The notes beneath the pieces are model-generated. The model was not told the origin of the DNA. It was given only the letters and a program-made list of their open reading frames with translations, and ran no database searches. This document shows, piece after piece, positions 24,031 through 33,429 of a stretch of 64,000 nt of DNA. A program made the translations under genes and the position numbers. The stretch is from Planctomycetota bacterium. Lineage in GTDB: Bacteria; Planctomycetota; Planctomycetia; Pirellulales; Pirellulaceae. Numbering within the stretch: position 1 is the stretch's first letter; every line of letters begins with the position of its first letter. The stretch is taken from the NCBI GenBank assembly GCA_026692905.1, contig JAPLNL010000040.1:1-64000 (forward strand), read 5' to 3'.

Positions 24031-24819
24031 ATGCCAACAGTCTTAGACCGAATCGTAGCCAGCAAGCGAGAGGAGATTGCGTTTGCGAAAACGCGTCGCG
24101 ATCTTCAATCGCTCATTGATGGGGCTGTCAACGGTCCAGAAGTTCGCGACTTTTTGCTTGCATTGCAAGGTCACGAATATGTTCGATTAATCGCGGAGGT
24201 CAAGCGAGCGAGCCCGTCCAAGGGAATGATTCGCCCTCAGTTCAATCCGACCGAAATAGCGTTGGCCTACGAAGCTGGCGGTGCGGCAGCGATCAGCGTT
24301 TTAACCGATGAGCCGTTCTTTCAAGGTCGGCTCGACTACATGACCTCCGTTCGAAACGCGGTCGCAATCCCGGTTCTACGCAAGGATTTCATCCTCGATG
24401 AGTATCAGGTCTACGAAGCGCGGGTGGCTGGCGCGGATGCGGTGCTATTGATTGCCGAGTGTCTCGAAGGGGATGAACTGAAGCAACTCTACGACTTGGT
24501 TCAAGGGCTAGGCATGACGGCCCTCATCGAACTTTACCATCCTCATCATTTAGAACGAGTGCTAGCAACTGGCACAAAGTTAGTTGGCGTCAACAATCGC
24601 GACTTGCATACCTTCGCGGTCGAATTGGACCACGTGATTGAATTGCGTAAGCAAATTCCAGCGGACGTGACTGTGGTTGCCGAGAGCGGGATCTTCACCG
24701 GTGCAGATGTCGAGAAGATTCACCATGCCAACATTCAGGCCATGTTGGTCGGCGAATCGCTTATGCGTCAATCGGATATTCGCCAAGCGACCGTTAACTT
24801 GCTCCGCCCGCCGTTTTGA
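24031..24819 (+). CDS. trpC: Indole-3-glycerol-phosphate synthase
   Basis: A 262-residue TIM-barrel enzyme of tryptophan synthesis that closes the ring of carboxyphenylamino-deoxyribulose phosphate with loss of CO2. The start ILDRIV-type sequence (VLDRIVASKREEI), IAEVKRASPSKGMI with the catalytic Lys, LTDEPFFQGRLDYM, VLRKDFILDEYQVYEA, AVLLIAECL, GVNNRDLHTF, VAESGIFT and ALVGESLM-like (MLVGESLM) are all present at normal spacing. No other trp gene is adjacent. The gene is followed by a family 3 repeat pair. Confidence 0.97.
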   Translation: MPTVLDRIVASKREEIAFAKTRRDLQSLIDGAVNGPEVRDFLLALQGHEYVRLIAEVKRASPSKGMIRPQFNPTEIALAYEAGGAAAISVLTDEPFFQGRLDYMTSVRNAVAIPVLRKDFILDEYQVYEARVAGADAVLLIAECLEGDELKQLYDLVQGLGMTALIELYHPHHLERVLATGTKLVGVNNRDLHTFAVELDHVIELRKQIPADVTVVAESGIFTGADVEKIHHANIQAMLVGESLMRQSDIRQATVNLLRPPF

Positions 24820-24824
24820 GCCAC

Positions 24825-24886
24825 CTAGCACGACGCGCAAGCTAGTGAGATCAATGGTGGATTCACTAGCTTGCGCGTCGTGCTAA
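24825..24886. repeat. Repeat family 3 inverted pair
   Basis: A unit starting 24825 and its inverse ending 24886 lie in the space between the convergent trpC and rhomboid genes. It could serve as a bidirectional transcript end. Confidence 0.88.
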
Positions 24887-24911
24887 GGTAGTTCTCATGC
24901 TGCCGCTCGCT

Positions 24912-25871
24912 TTATCGCACGTCGAAGCGGCGATCGCTCATGACGAAGCCAATCACGATGCCTGCCACCAGGCCCCCGACGTGGGCAAGATTTGCGAGTG
25001 CAAATCCCTTTGTACTGGTGGTGAATCCAAATACCAGAATCAAACCCGTCATCAAATAGACTTGAGAAGGCAGATAGATCCCCAGATCGGGCCGCAAATT
25101 TGTTTTCGTCGCGATGTATCCCAGGAGCCCGAACACAACTCCTGAAATCCCGACAAAGTTGGGTGACCCATACCACTTTACTGGCATTAAGCCCTGAAGC
25201 AAATGAGACACCATGGCGATCAAGAACACCATGAACGCAAATCGGCCGATGCCCTCGAGTCGCTCGATGAGGCGCCCCAAAGAAGCCAGCGAGAGCATGT
25301 TGAATAGTAAGTGAAGCGGATCGCCATGCAGGAAAGCTGGCGTGAAGATTCTCCAAACTTCACCTTGTTTGATCGAAGCTGCTGGGTCTCCCGTGCCTTG
25401 GTATGACTCAAGATCGACAAACAACAATTGCTTCACAATACTGCCGCCAAATTCGCCGGTGGCATGCGTAAATTCGGAAGCTAGGCTTAAAATGACGCAC
25501 ACAATGATGAGTGTTAACGTCAATGGCGGCAGGCTGCCGCCAAACATATTGGGGCTAACTCTCGAACGGGGAATCGCGTACGACGTGTTCTTCTGATACT
25601 CGATCGACTTTTGTTTTTTCTCTCGAATGATCGCTTTCGCATGATCAATCGCGTGATCATACCTGGCATCCTCAGGACTCGCTGCAAATTGCTGGTATTC
25701 TTTTTTTGCGAGCTCGAGTTTATCTTCATCGCGGATCCAGACGTCCCATTCGTTCGCGTCGGAAGTGGGTTCGACGTGCGTTGGGATATTTTGAGTCAGC
25801 AGGTATGCGACGAAGGACTCGGCATTGGATTTTCCAGTAATCGTGGTCAGATGTCTCATTGGGTCAGTCAA
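24912..25871 (-). CDS. Rhomboid family intramembrane serine protease
   Basis: A 319-residue protein. The N-terminal 100 residues form a soluble domain (ITGKSNAESFVAYLLTQNI, WDVWIRDEDKLELAKKEY) like the GlpG cytoplasmic domain. From residue 115 there are about six membrane helices. Family motifs are WRIFTPAFLHGDPLHLLFNM (with N191), the catalytic Ser in GISG (241-244, S243) and the catalytic His in LANLAHVGG (H297). It cleaves transmembrane substrates within the bilayer; the substrate is unknown. Its start overlaps the last 8 bases of the SprT-like gene upstream, so the two are translationally coupled. Confidence 0.94.
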   Translation of the reverse strand: MTDPMRHLTTITGKSNAESFVAYLLTQNIPTHVEPTSDANEWDVWIRDEDKLELAKKEYQQFAASPEDARYDHAIDHAKAIIREKKQKSIEYQKNTSYAIPRSRVSPNMFGGSLPPLTLTLIIVCVILSLASEFTHATGEFGGSIVKQLLFVDLESYQGTGDPAASIKQGEVWRIFTPAFLHGDPLHLLFNMLSLASLGRLIERLEGIGRFAFMVFLIAMVSHLLQGLMPVKWYGSPNFVGISGVVFGLLGYIATKTNLRPDLGIYLPSQVYLMTGLILVFGFTTSTKGFALANLAHVGGLVAGIVIGFVMSDRRFDVR

Positions 25872-26856
25872 TTGGCCTGAGTTGATGGATCGGTACGTAG
25901 TATTTCAAATAGCGTCTGCCGTTGCTGTAACGAACCCCGCGGAGATCTTCCACCAAGATGGTAGCTCGTCGCGTGATCCGATTTACAATTCCCTGAAGAA
26001 CGGTACCTTCGAATGGGAAGGCGACTCGCGAGCCAGCCCGAATGTTGAATTCTGTTGCTGCTCGCTCTTGTTGCGTGATCAATTCGTGGCGATGTTCGGT
26101 GTGTCCAAACATATTGCGAGCGATTGATTGAAATCTGCCGGCAGAACAGTCGCTTTGGATCCACGCGAGCATTTCGCACAAATGGATCATTTCATGTTCG
26201 ACGATTCTCTGCATTGCCGTTAGACGATCCTGGCATTCATGGCCACAGACACGAATCGTATCGCCTGGTTTTCGGAAGGACTGGAATAGGAGCGAAGTCG
26301 AAAGCGCGATCTCGTAGTGGGTCCGACCTGGCCTGGCTCGCGTTCCACGGAAAATCGTTCGAGTGGTTTTGCCGCCCGCGCGCGTCATGCGTGAACTCAG
26401 TCGAAAGGAGAGCCCATAGGATCGCGCCAATGGCAAGCATAGTCCTTGAAAGAACTGCTGATCGTATGCCTCCGCCATGATCTCAAGATCTTGTTTGGCG
26501 ATCTTTTGAAAATTCCGAGTCTCCATGGCTTTGGAGGAGGACAAGACGCGATTTCCGATTGAGGATTGCAATACGTGGCGATGCGACCAAGTGGATTGCG
26601 GCAGGTAGAGTAATTCAGCCAAGTTCCGTTGGTAGTCTGTTCGGCTTGGAGCGACTGCAGCTGGGACCGTCAAAGCACTATGAAGTTTGAGGTGTGGCTT
26701 TGGGACTGCACTTCCAACAGCGGGGAAGTCTTGGCGGGGCTGCGATTTGCCCATGGGAGCTGGTTTCGGGCGTGGGGAAGCTGGTGAGCCGAGGTCCGAC
26801 ACGCGTCTCCGATTCGAGTTTGAATTGCCTTGTGAATGCGTCATTGCTACTTCCAT
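25864..26856 (-). CDS. SprT-like zinc metalloprotein
   Basis: A 330-residue protein; ATG 26844 (MTHSQG) may be the real start, four codons in. The first 110 residues are Pro/Arg-rich and probably disordered. The SprT-like part begins near residue 127 (EAYDQQFFQGLCLPL, the 'N/D-xxFF-G-LPxP' pattern). The zinc site is RIVEHEMIHLCEM (HExxH at 221-225). The C-terminal 50 residues (GTVLQGIVNRITRRATILVED) form a small beta domain like those following SprT domains in related proteins. SprT-like proteins include DNA-protein crosslink proteases, but bacterial members are mostly uncharacterised. It forms an operon with the rhomboid gene. Confidence 0.82.
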   Translation of the reverse strand: MEVAMTHSQGNSNSNRRRVSDLGSPASPRPKPAPMGKSQPRQDFPAVGSAVPKPHLKLHSALTVPAAVAPSRTDYQRNLAELLYLPQSTWSHRHVLQSSIGNRVLSSSKAMETRNFQKIAKQDLEIMAEAYDQQFFQGLCLPLARSYGLSFRLSSRMTRAGGKTTRTIFRGTRARPGRTHYEIALSTSLLFQSFRKPGDTIRVCGHECQDRLTAMQRIVEHEMIHLCEMLAWIQSDCSAGRFQSIARNMFGHTEHRHELITQQERAATEFNIRAGSRVAFPFEGTVLQGIVNRITRRATILVEDLRGVRYSNGRRYLKYYVPIHQLRPID

Positions 26857-27020
26857 TCCGAAATCTTGCGAAAAATCCTAATTTTCGCTGCTTCAACGCA
26901 CCAATATAACACGGATTGCCCCAGGTTCGCACCTGCAACAATTGCTCAGAGGCCTATATACTGAAACATTCGTCCGTTTCGCATGTTTCCGAATCGTCCC
27001 ACTCAAAAACTTCGTTCCCT

Positions 27021-27578
27021 ATGCGTCTGTTTTTCGCTTTTCGAGTGTTTTTCGCTGTCCTGTTCCGCCGCGACGCTGCCGTGCAAATCCGCGAACTGCT
27101 CGATGAGGGACCTGCTAAACTCGGGCATGCCGAGGCGACAAAACCAGAACTCGTCGAACCGAAACCAGCGGTAAAGCCTTCAGCCGCGACGCAAACCAAG
27201 TCGACACGCCGAAACGAAGGCTTGACGCTGCTGAGCGCATTGCAACGTGAAGCGAGATTGCTCGATTTGGTCTGCGAGTCGCTTGATCAATACAACGACG
27301 CCCAAATCGGGGCGGCAGCGCGAGATGTGCTGCGCGATACTCGCAAGACGCTCGACCGCATGTTCGGACTTCGCAACTTGGTAGAGTCGCCCGAGGGTGA
27401 AACGATCGCGATACCAAGCAATCCTTCTCCGGTCCGATGGCGCATCGTTGGTAAGGAATCGGGCAAAAGTGGAACCCTGAGTCATCCCGGTTGGCAAGCT
27501 ACTAAATTGGATATGCCTCAATGGTCCGGCGGGGCTGACGATTCCATGGTGATCGCAGCCGCTGAAGTCGAAACATAG
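27021..27578 (+). CDS. DUF2760 domain protein
   Basis: A 185-residue protein from ATG 27021; the frame is open back to 26916 with unrelated residues. The N-terminus (MRLFFAFRVFFAVLFRRDAA) is a hydrophobic, basic segment. After a Pro/Ala linker the DUF2760 domain begins LTLLSALQREARLLDLVCESLDQYNDAQIGAAARDVLRD. It continues through VESPEGETIAIPSNPSPVRWRIVG and SGTLSHPGWQATKLDMPQW, all typical of the family. The function is unknown; in other bacteria these genes lie beside Hsp70-like proteins, but none is present here. Confidence 0.85.
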   Translation: MRLFFAFRVFFAVLFRRDAAVQIRELLDEGPAKLGHAEATKPELVEPKPAVKPSAATQTKSTRRNEGLTLLSALQREARLLDLVCESLDQYNDAQIGAAARDVLRDTRKTLDRMFGLRNLVESPEGETIAIPSNPSPVRWRIVGKESGKSGTLSHPGWQATKLDMPQWSGGADDSMVIAAAEVET

Positions 27579-27597
27579 TATTGCTACCTCCCACTGA

Positions 27598-27660
27598 GCG
27601 GCAACGCTGTGAAGCATTTTGTAGCGAAACTCATCAAGAGTTTCGGTGGTTTATGCAATG
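27598..27660. repeat. Partial copy of repeat family 5 with a family 2 end
   Basis: GCAACGCTGTGAAGCATTT (as at the end of family 2 copies) is followed by TGTAGCGAAACTC and the hairpin CGAAACTC/GAGTTTCG, then GGTGGTTTATGCAATGCAG, matching 15564-15608. Only the left half of the family 5 palindrome is present. Confidence 0.75.
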
Positions 27661-27682
27661 CAGCCCGAGGCCTTAGTACCGA

Positions 27683-28729
27683 ATGAATGTTCCGAATCCT
27701 GTGCCGTTACTAAACGTTAGTGAACACTTGCGAGTTCGCTCGCAGGGACGCATTCATTTTGGATTGTTGGAGATCTCGGAGTCCGAGCCAAACTGCTATG
27801 GCGGAATTGGACTGATGGTTGAAAGCGCAACGGCTGTGCTCGAAGCGAGGATAAGTCAGTCAGGCCACTCGCGGTGTGTCGTCCAAGCCGATGCCTATTG
27901 GCAGCCCCGCATCGAAGCGGTCTCGAATAACTGGTTGGGCTCCCATGGTTCTCTTCCTGTTGACTCGATGCGCGTCATCGAGTCGCCATTGCCTCATCAG
28001 GGGATGGGCTCGGGAACGCAAATGGCATGCAGTGTGGCTGCATTGCTTTCGGCGGCGGAGCATCGGCGAACTCAGGTCGATACTCCCGGGGTCGAGAATG
28101 TCGCTAAGTTATTCTCGATCGAGTCGCTTTCAAAGCAGAGTCAACGGGGAAAGCGATCGAACATCGGCCTTTGCGGTTTTCTTGAGGGAGGCTTCGTTGT
28201 GGATAGGGGAATGCTGCCAGCAAGCTACTCCGATGAAGTTCCACTGCCGAGGACTCAGCGATTTGAGTTCCCTGAATGGCCTGTTCTCGTTCTCCAAGAC
28301 ACCGAATCTCGCGGTGATTCCGGACACGATGAGGCTAGGATGTTTGAACGATGTTCTCTCGCATCCAATCCGAATCGCGGACTCATGTTAGAAACAATTG
28401 AGCATGAGATTCTCCCCGCAATCGCCTCGAAGAATTGGGAGCAGTTTGATATCGCACTGGGACGTTATGGGCGTTGGGCAGGAAAGATCTTTGAACCGGT
28501 TCAAGGTGGAGTGTATCGAAGTCCGCAAATCGAGCAATGCGTTGATGTTGCACTTAAGCTGGGGCTTCGAGGGGCGGCGCAAAGCAGTTGGGGGCCGACG
28601 GTCTGTGTCTTTGCAAAGGATGATGAGCACGCCACATGGTGCCAATCTCGTTTGCAAGCGGAACTTCCACGATTGAAGGTGAGCACGACAAGAGGGGTAA
28701 ATGGCCCTGCTCAAGTTGAATGGCTATGA
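27683..28729 (+). CDS. Beta-ribofuranosylaminobenzene 5'-phosphate synthase-like protein (GHMP superfamily)
   Basis: A 348-residue cytoplasmic protein. The opening VRSQGRIHFGLLEISES and YGGIGLMVESA are typical of beta-RFAP synthases. The GHMP loop is PLPHQGMGSGTQMACSVA (residues 103-120). SKQSQRGKRSNIGLCGFLEGGFVVDRG is the second conserved block. The archaeal enzyme couples 4-hydroxybenzoate or p-aminobenzoate to PRPP in tetrahydromethanopterin synthesis. Planctomycetes are known to carry this C1 pathway, which supports the call. It overlaps the gluQ gene by 10 bases, so it is translationally coupled to it. Confidence 0.9.
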   Translation: MNVPNPVPLLNVSEHLRVRSQGRIHFGLLEISESEPNCYGGIGLMVESATAVLEARISQSGHSRCVVQADAYWQPRIEAVSNNWLGSHGSLPVDSMRVIESPLPHQGMGSGTQMACSVAALLSAAEHRRTQVDTPGVENVAKLFSIESLSKQSQRGKRSNIGLCGFLEGGFVVDRGMLPASYSDEVPLPRTQRFEFPEWPVLVLQDTESRGDSGHDEARMFERCSLASNPNRGLMLETIEHEILPAIASKNWEQFDIALGRYGRWAGKIFEPVQGGVYRSPQIEQCVDVALKLGLRGAAQSSWGPTVCVFAKDDEHATWCQSRLQAELPRLKVSTTRGVNGPAQVEWL

Positions 28730-29694
28730 GTTACATCGGACGACTTGCTCCGTCACCGACCGGCGCTCAGCATCTTGGAAATGCGAGAACCTTTCTTGTC
28801 GCTTGGCTTGCATGCCGGCATGCAGGTGGAAAATTGCTGCTGCGCATCGAAGATCTCGACACGCCGAGAACCAAGCTTGGGGCTGCAGAACAGGCGATCG
28901 AGGATTTGCGATGGCTGGGGCTGGATTGGGATGCCTCAAGTCATGAGCAAAGCTTTACCGTACAGTCGAATCGCGAGGAGAGATACTCGCAGATCCGAGA
29001 GCAGTTGAAAGAAAGAAACTTGGTCTACCCCTGCACTTGCTCGCGGAGTGAAGTCGAACAAGCGGCCAGCGCGCCTCACGAATCGGTCCTCGACGGTGCG
29101 ATCTATCCTGGCACTTGCTCTCATCGTAACCCGTTTGACGCTGCGGACCTGGATCGGAGCGGCCAGAAGTATGCTTGGCGATTTCGCATGCCTAGCGGTG
29201 TTCACAATTGGACGGATGGACTTTTTGGCGATCAGTCTCTCAACGCAAGAGAATCACTCGGCGATTTCGTCGTTGGTCGCAGCTATGGAGTCACCGCCTA
29301 TCAACTGGCGGTCGTCATCGACGATCACGATTTTGGTGTCAATCATGTCGTCCGTGGGAGCGATTTAATCTTTAGCACGTACCGTCAAAATGCAATTTAT
29401 CATGCGATGGCTTGGAGTCCTCCAACATGGTTGCATGTTCCATTAGTGGTTGGTACCGACGGTAGGCGACTGGCCAAGCGTCATGGCGACACACGCTTGA
29501 GTCTATATCGTGAACAAGGTGTTTCACCTGAGAAGATTGTTGGCTATCTTGCCGAAACACTCGGATTAACGAAAAATGGATCGTCGATTTCGGCGCTGGA
29601 GTTGCTGGCATCACTTGGGCCAAACAATGATTGGATTCAACGCATGACAAAAAACAATTTTGTGTTTGATCCTGCTAAGACGTTATGGCATTGA
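28720..29694 (+). CDS. gluQ: Glutamyl-queuosine tRNA(Asp) synthetase
   Basis: A 324-residue truncated glutamyl-tRNA synthetase relative. It has the class I start YIGRLAPSPTGAQHLGNA (HIGH equivalent), LLLRIEDLDTPRT, and a zinc site made of CTC (YPCTCSRSEVEQ) plus YPGTC, typical of GluQRS. The KMSKS-like motif is RLAKRHGDTRL. It lacks the anticodon-binding domain of true GluRS, and its length fits the family (about 300). It attaches glutamate to the queuosine base of tRNA-Asp. An ATG at 28726 is an equally possible start. Confidence 0.94.
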   Translation: MAMSYIGRLAPSPTGAQHLGNARTFLVAWLACRHAGGKLLLRIEDLDTPRTKLGAAEQAIEDLRWLGLDWDASSHEQSFTVQSNREERYSQIREQLKERNLVYPCTCSRSEVEQAASAPHESVLDGAIYPGTCSHRNPFDAADLDRSGQKYAWRFRMPSGVHNWTDGLFGDQSLNARESLGDFVVGRSYGVTAYQLAVVIDDHDFGVNHVVRGSDLIFSTYRQNAIYHAMAWSPPTWLHVPLVVGTDGRRLAKRHGDTRLSLYREQGVSPEKIVGYLAETLGLTKNGSSISALELLASLGPNNDWIQRMTKNNFVFDPAKTLWH

Positions 29695-29775
29695 GTGAAC
29701 TCAATGCTTAAGCCCGAACGGCTGGCAAAACCCATGTGCCTAGTCGGAGGTCTTCTCGCCTCGTCCGCAATCGTT

Positions 29776-29805
29776 CCTCCAAAACGAATTCTCTAGGAGG
29801 TTTTT
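29776..29805 (+). terminator. Weak candidate terminator after gluQ
   Basis: CCTCC (29776-29780) pairs with GGAGG (29796-29800), followed by TTTTT. The stem is only 5-6 bp with a 15-base loop. The rest of 29695-30077 holds repeats and no gene. Confidence 0.3.
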
Positions 29806-29909
29806 ATAACTCACCTTAAGATTTTCCTTCCCTTCTACTTCTTAGGAACCTTAGCAGGAGAAGGAGCCGGGGGATGAGGAGGCGGGCGCAGCAGGATCGA
29901 CTGGTGGAA

Positions 29910-30052
29910 GAGTGTAAAACGATTGTCCTCAATCGTTTCGGCAGTGAAAATGAGAATGGAATCGCATTCGAACCGAAAGTCGCAACGAAGCGTTTTGTAG
30001 AAAGTAATGAGAAGTGCCCGCAAAGCGATTGAGGACAATCGCTTTACTCTCT
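29910..30052. repeat. Repeat family 4, diverged reversed copy
   Basis: Relative to 9749-9893 this copy is reverse-complemented: TGTAAAACGATTGTCCTCAA near 29913-29932 is one end hairpin and AAAGCGATTGAGGACAATCG near 30022-30041 the other. The middle is more diverged. Just upstream (29858-29885), GGAGAAGGAGCCGGGGGATG resembles the repeats at 46675-46951. Confidence 0.75.
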
Positions 30053-30077
30053 GTTAGCTAAATCGTTTTGCTGTGAA

Positions 30078-31388
30078 CTAGAGATAGCGATTGAAAATAT
30101 TTTCGAGCATCTCTTGGCGACCGCTTTCGTTGGGTGCGGCTTCGCCTTTTTCAAGCATGTACTTTTCCAAGCTCTCCAACGATTGCTTGCCGGCTTCGAT
30201 TTCGGCGCCGATACCGCTGTCCCAGCTGCGGTATCGATTCGTGACGAATTGGCCGATGACCCCTTCTTTGCGGATGTCGGCAGCGATTCGAAGCCCGCGA
30301 GCAAATGCGTCCATGCCGCCCACGTGGGCATGGAATAAATCGATGGGCTCGAAGCTCTCGCGTCGGACCTTGGCATCGAAATTAACGCCGCCCGTGGTTA
30401 GTCCACCGTGCTTGAGGATGGCAAGCATGCACTGGGCCGTCAAATAGTAGTCGGTTGGGAACTGATCGGTGTCCCATCCGAGGAGCAAGTCCCCTGTGTT
30501 GGCATCGATGGAGCCGAGGGCTCCCTGCATGCCTGCGTAATCGAGTTCGTGCATCATCGTGTGGCCAGCCAGAGTAGCATGGTTGGTCTCGATGTTCAGC
30601 TTGAAGTAGGGAAGCAGATCGTAGCTTCTCAAGAAATTCAAGCAAGCAGCGGAGTCGCTATCGTATTGGTGCTTGGTAGGTTCTTTTGGCTTGGGCTCAA
30701 TCAAGAACGGGCCTTTGAAGCCGATTTTCTTGGCGTAGTCGACGGCCATATGGAAGAAGCGAGCGAGATTATCTAGTTCGCGTTTCATGTCGGTGTTGTA
30801 GAGGCATTGGTAGCCTTCGCGACCGCCCCAGAACACGTAGTTTTCGCCTCCGAGTTCTTTGGTAACTTCTAGGCATTTTTTGACTTGAGCGGCGGCGAAC
30901 GCGAATACATCTGCGTTGCATGTCGTAGCAGCCCCATGCATGAAGCGTGGGTGGCTAAACATGTTGGCCGTCCCCCAAAGCAATTTGACTCCCGTTTTGT
31001 CTTGGTGCTCTTTCAAGGATTTTGCGACTCGATCAAAAATCGAGTTCGTTTCACGCAAGTTGGCTCCCTCTGGAGAGACGTCGCGGTCGTGGAAAGCGTA
31101 AAAGGGCGCGTCGAGTTTTTCAAAGATTTCGAAGGCAACTTCGATTCGCTTTAATGCGTTATCGAGGGAATTGGAGCCGTCGTCCCAAGGCCTTACTGCG
31201 GTCCCTGGGCCGAATGGATCTGCGCCGGTCCCCCGCATGGTGTGCCAGTACACAATGCTGAATCGAAGATGGTCCTTCATGGACTTTCCCTCGATCAATT
31301 CGGACGGGTTGTACCAGCGAAAAGCCAATGGGTTCCGGCTGTGCGGACCTTCGTATTGGATCTTGCTGATGTCGGAAAAATAGCTCAT
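30078..31388 (-). CDS. xylA: Xylose isomerase
   Basis: A 436-residue enzyme of normal length (class II). Catalytic and metal-binding motifs are visible: [13 protein letters not shown] (His and Asp of the ring-opening step), [43 protein letters not shown] (first metal Glu), [17 protein letters not shown] and [19 protein letters not shown]. It interconverts D-xylose and D-xylulose. No xylulokinase or xylose transporter is adjacent. The ATG at 31388 is the family start ([14 protein letters not shown]). Confidence 0.97.
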   Translation of the reverse strand: MSYFSDISKIQYEGPHSRNPLAFRWYNPSELIEGKSMKDHLRFSIVYWHTMRGTGADPFGPGTAVRPWDDGSNSLDNALKRIEVAFEIFEKLDAPFYAFHDRDVSPEGANLRETNSIFDRVAKSLKEHQDKTGVKLLWGTANMFSHPRFMHGAATTCNADVFAFAAAQVKKCLEVTKELGGENYVFWGGREGYQCLYNTDMKRELDNLARFFHMAVDYAKKIGFKGPFLIEPKPKEPTKHQYDSDSAACLNFLRSYDLLPYFKLNIETNHATLAGHTMMHELDYAGMQGALGSIDANTGDLLLGWDTDQFPTDYYLTAQCMLAILKHGGLTTGGVNFDAKVRRESFEPIDLFHAHVGGMDAFARGLRIAADIRKEGVIGQFVTNRYRSWDSGIGAEIEAGKQSLESLEKYMLEKGEAAPNESGRQEMLENIFNRYL

Positions 31389-31801
31389 GCGAGTGAATGC
31401 CTTAAAAAGTTAACTTAGAGGAGGATTGGAGAGATTCGGAAGTGAATCTGCGTTTTATCAAGAAGGCTTTTGCCACAATTTCGAGCGGGCCACCATTTCG
31501 AGTCGATAGTTTAGCAATTCCAGCGAAAGCACGGGAGGGCCAGCGGGACCGAAGAAACCGAAGAAACGGAAGATTCGGGTTATTAAGTCAATGCCCTTCG
31601 CCATTGAGAGCAAAACCCGGAAAATCGTTAATATTGGGGGGCGACGATAGGCTTTGAAAGAAATTTCAGTACACTAAGTGAAAGCGGTGGTAAGCGAGCC
31701 ATTGGATGCAATGATGCACTTTGGTCGTTTTTTCAAGTTCGTTGAATCGAGAACTCCCCAAAGGTCTTGTGACAAGTGGAGCGTTCGAGGAACAGTTTGG
31801 C
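31389..31801. other. Non-coding stretch between xylA and the kinase gene
   Basis: 413 bp between divergent genes. I see no convincing gene, repeat or hairpin. It should hold the promoters of xylA and of the kinase gene. Confidence 0.5.
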
Positions 31802-33361
31802 ATGACGCAGATCACATCTGATCGAATATTCGAACTAGTCGAAAAAAGTCGTCTTGTTGAGTCGGCTTTGCTTAGCGCACAACTCGAATTGGTTCGGCAG
31901 CGTCACGACGGAGTATTGCCCGAAGACCCCGTCCTCGTCTGCAAGGAGCTTGAAGAAGCTGGAGTAATCACGCGATGGCAATGTGAGAAAATCCTCCAAG
32001 GCAAGTACAAGGGTTTCTTTCTTGGAAACCACAAACTCCTGGGGCATCTCGGCTCCGGCGGGATGAGCAGTGTTTACCTGGCCGAACACATGGTGATGAA
32101 GCACAAACGTGCGATCAAGGTTTTGCCGAAATCGAAGCTTGGCAACAACAGCTATCTGGAACGATTCCAGCGTGAAGCCAAGGCCATCGCTTCGTTGAAC
32201 CATCCCAATATCGTTCGAGCTTTTGATATTAATAACGAAAAAGACACACACTATTTGGTGATGGAGTACGTTGACGGCGCGGATCTTCAAACGCTCGTGC
32301 GTAAGCATGGACCGCTACCTTTTGCTGTCGCTGCCGACTACATCGCACAGTCTGCACGGGGGCTTCACCATGCTCATGAGGCTGGTCTAATTCATCGCGA
32401 CGTGAAACCCGCGAATATTTTGGTCAACAAAAAAGGGGTGGTAAAAGTTCTGGACCTTGGACTGGCGTTGTTTTCGGAGGAGACCGATCCTTCGCTCACA
32501 ATGGAGTACAACGACAAGGTTCTCGGAACCGCAGATTACTTGCCCCCCGAACAAGCCATCAACAGCCACAAAATCGATAGTCGGGCTGATATGTACGGGC
32601 TCGGTTGCACGCTCTATTTCTTGCTAACAGGCCATGCGCCGTTTCCAGATGGAAGCATCCCGAGCCGAATCATTCGGCACCAGAATAGCATGCCGCCTGA
32701 CATCCGCAAGGATCGTGCGGATTGCCCCGGCGAGTTGGATGGCGTCTGCGTCAAGATGATGCAAAAGGACCCTCGGTATCGCTACGCCAATTGTTTGCAG
32801 GTCGCCGAAATCCTGGAAGCTTGGCTCGCGAAGTATCGCAAGGAGACGGAAGGGGACCCATCCAAAAACAAGAACAACAATCTCTCGGTTGCGGACTTGC
32901 TCGACGAAGGAACCAAGAAGTCGAAGCATGATGTCGATACGGTTGCAAATCGTGGCGATAGTACGAAAGTTGCGATTGGTAGCTCCGTGGTCAGCTTGTC
33001 GGCTTCGGATAGCGGAGTATTAAGAGCAATCGCCAAAAGCGAAGGCTCTTCCATCGACAGCAAGATCGATCTTGTACATGACTCCAACAAGCCAAACGCA
33101 AAAACTTCCAAGAGTCAAGCGATTGCTAAGGCGACATCGCCGATTTCTAACACCCCCAAGGGCAACGCGGGCGGCTCGTCTCCCCTGCTGAAGCCGATCG
33201 AAAACGGAAAGACTGCGGGGCAGCCAGCTAAGCAGGTCGAGGCCCGTCCCTCGAAAGCAAATCCAAAACACAAGAGCAACGTTCTACTTTTTGTGGGCGT
33301 TGGGGTCGTTACGCTGGTTTTGTTCGCAGGCATCTTGTTTGCCGTGTTTGCGACTCGATAA
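31802..33361 (+). CDS. Hanks-type serine/threonine protein kinase with C-terminal membrane anchor
   Basis: A 519-residue protein from ATG 31802, preceded by GAGGA; the frame is open back to 31721. Residues 1-75 are a helical region seen at the N-terminus of planctomycete kinases (LVEKSRLVESALL, VCKELEEAGVITRWQCEKIL). The kinase domain is about 74-345: P-loop GSGGMSSVY (84-92), catalytic Lys in RAIKV (K106), HRDVKPAN (198-205) and DLG in place of DFG (218-220). A Ser/Lys/Pro-rich linker follows and one membrane helix is at the very end (VLLFVGVGVVTLVLFAGILF), so the kinase faces the cytoplasm with almost nothing outside. DLG variants are common in this group and usually active. The di-heme-motif gene starts 68 bp downstream on the same strand. 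Confidence 0.93.
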   Translation: MTQITSDRIFELVEKSRLVESALLSAQLELVRQRHDGVLPEDPVLVCKELEEAGVITRWQCEKILQGKYKGFFLGNHKLLGHLGSGGMSSVYLAEHMVMKHKRAIKVLPKSKLGNNSYLERFQREAKAIASLNHPNIVRAFDINNEKDTHYLVMEYVDGADLQTLVRKHGPLPFAVAADYIAQSARGLHHAHEAGLIHRDVKPANILVNKKGVVKVLDLGLALFSEETDPSLTMEYNDKVLGTADYLPPEQAINSHKIDSRADMYGLGCTLYFLLTGHAPFPDGSIPSRIIRHQNSMPPDIRKDRADCPGELDGVCVKMMQKDPRYRYANCLQVAEILEAWLAKYRKETEGDPSKNKNNNLSVADLLDEGTKKSKHDVDTVANRGDSTKVAIGSSVVSLSASDSGVLRAIAKSEGSSIDSKIDLVHDSNKPNAKTSKSQAIAKATSPISNTPKGNAGGSSPLLKPIENGKTAGQPAKQVEARPSKANPKHKSNVLLFVGVGVVTLVLFAGILFAVFATR

Positions 33362-33429
33362 TCGATTCGGCCACCGCCGTATTGACTTCCAACATGTTCA
33401 GGCGAACGCAGCTAAGAAGACTGAATATC

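Noticed and set aside
29695-30077. Small RNA or riboswitch upstream of neighbouring genes
   Set aside because: The visible hairpins belong to repeat family 4 and a weak terminator; nothing resembles a known riboswitch.
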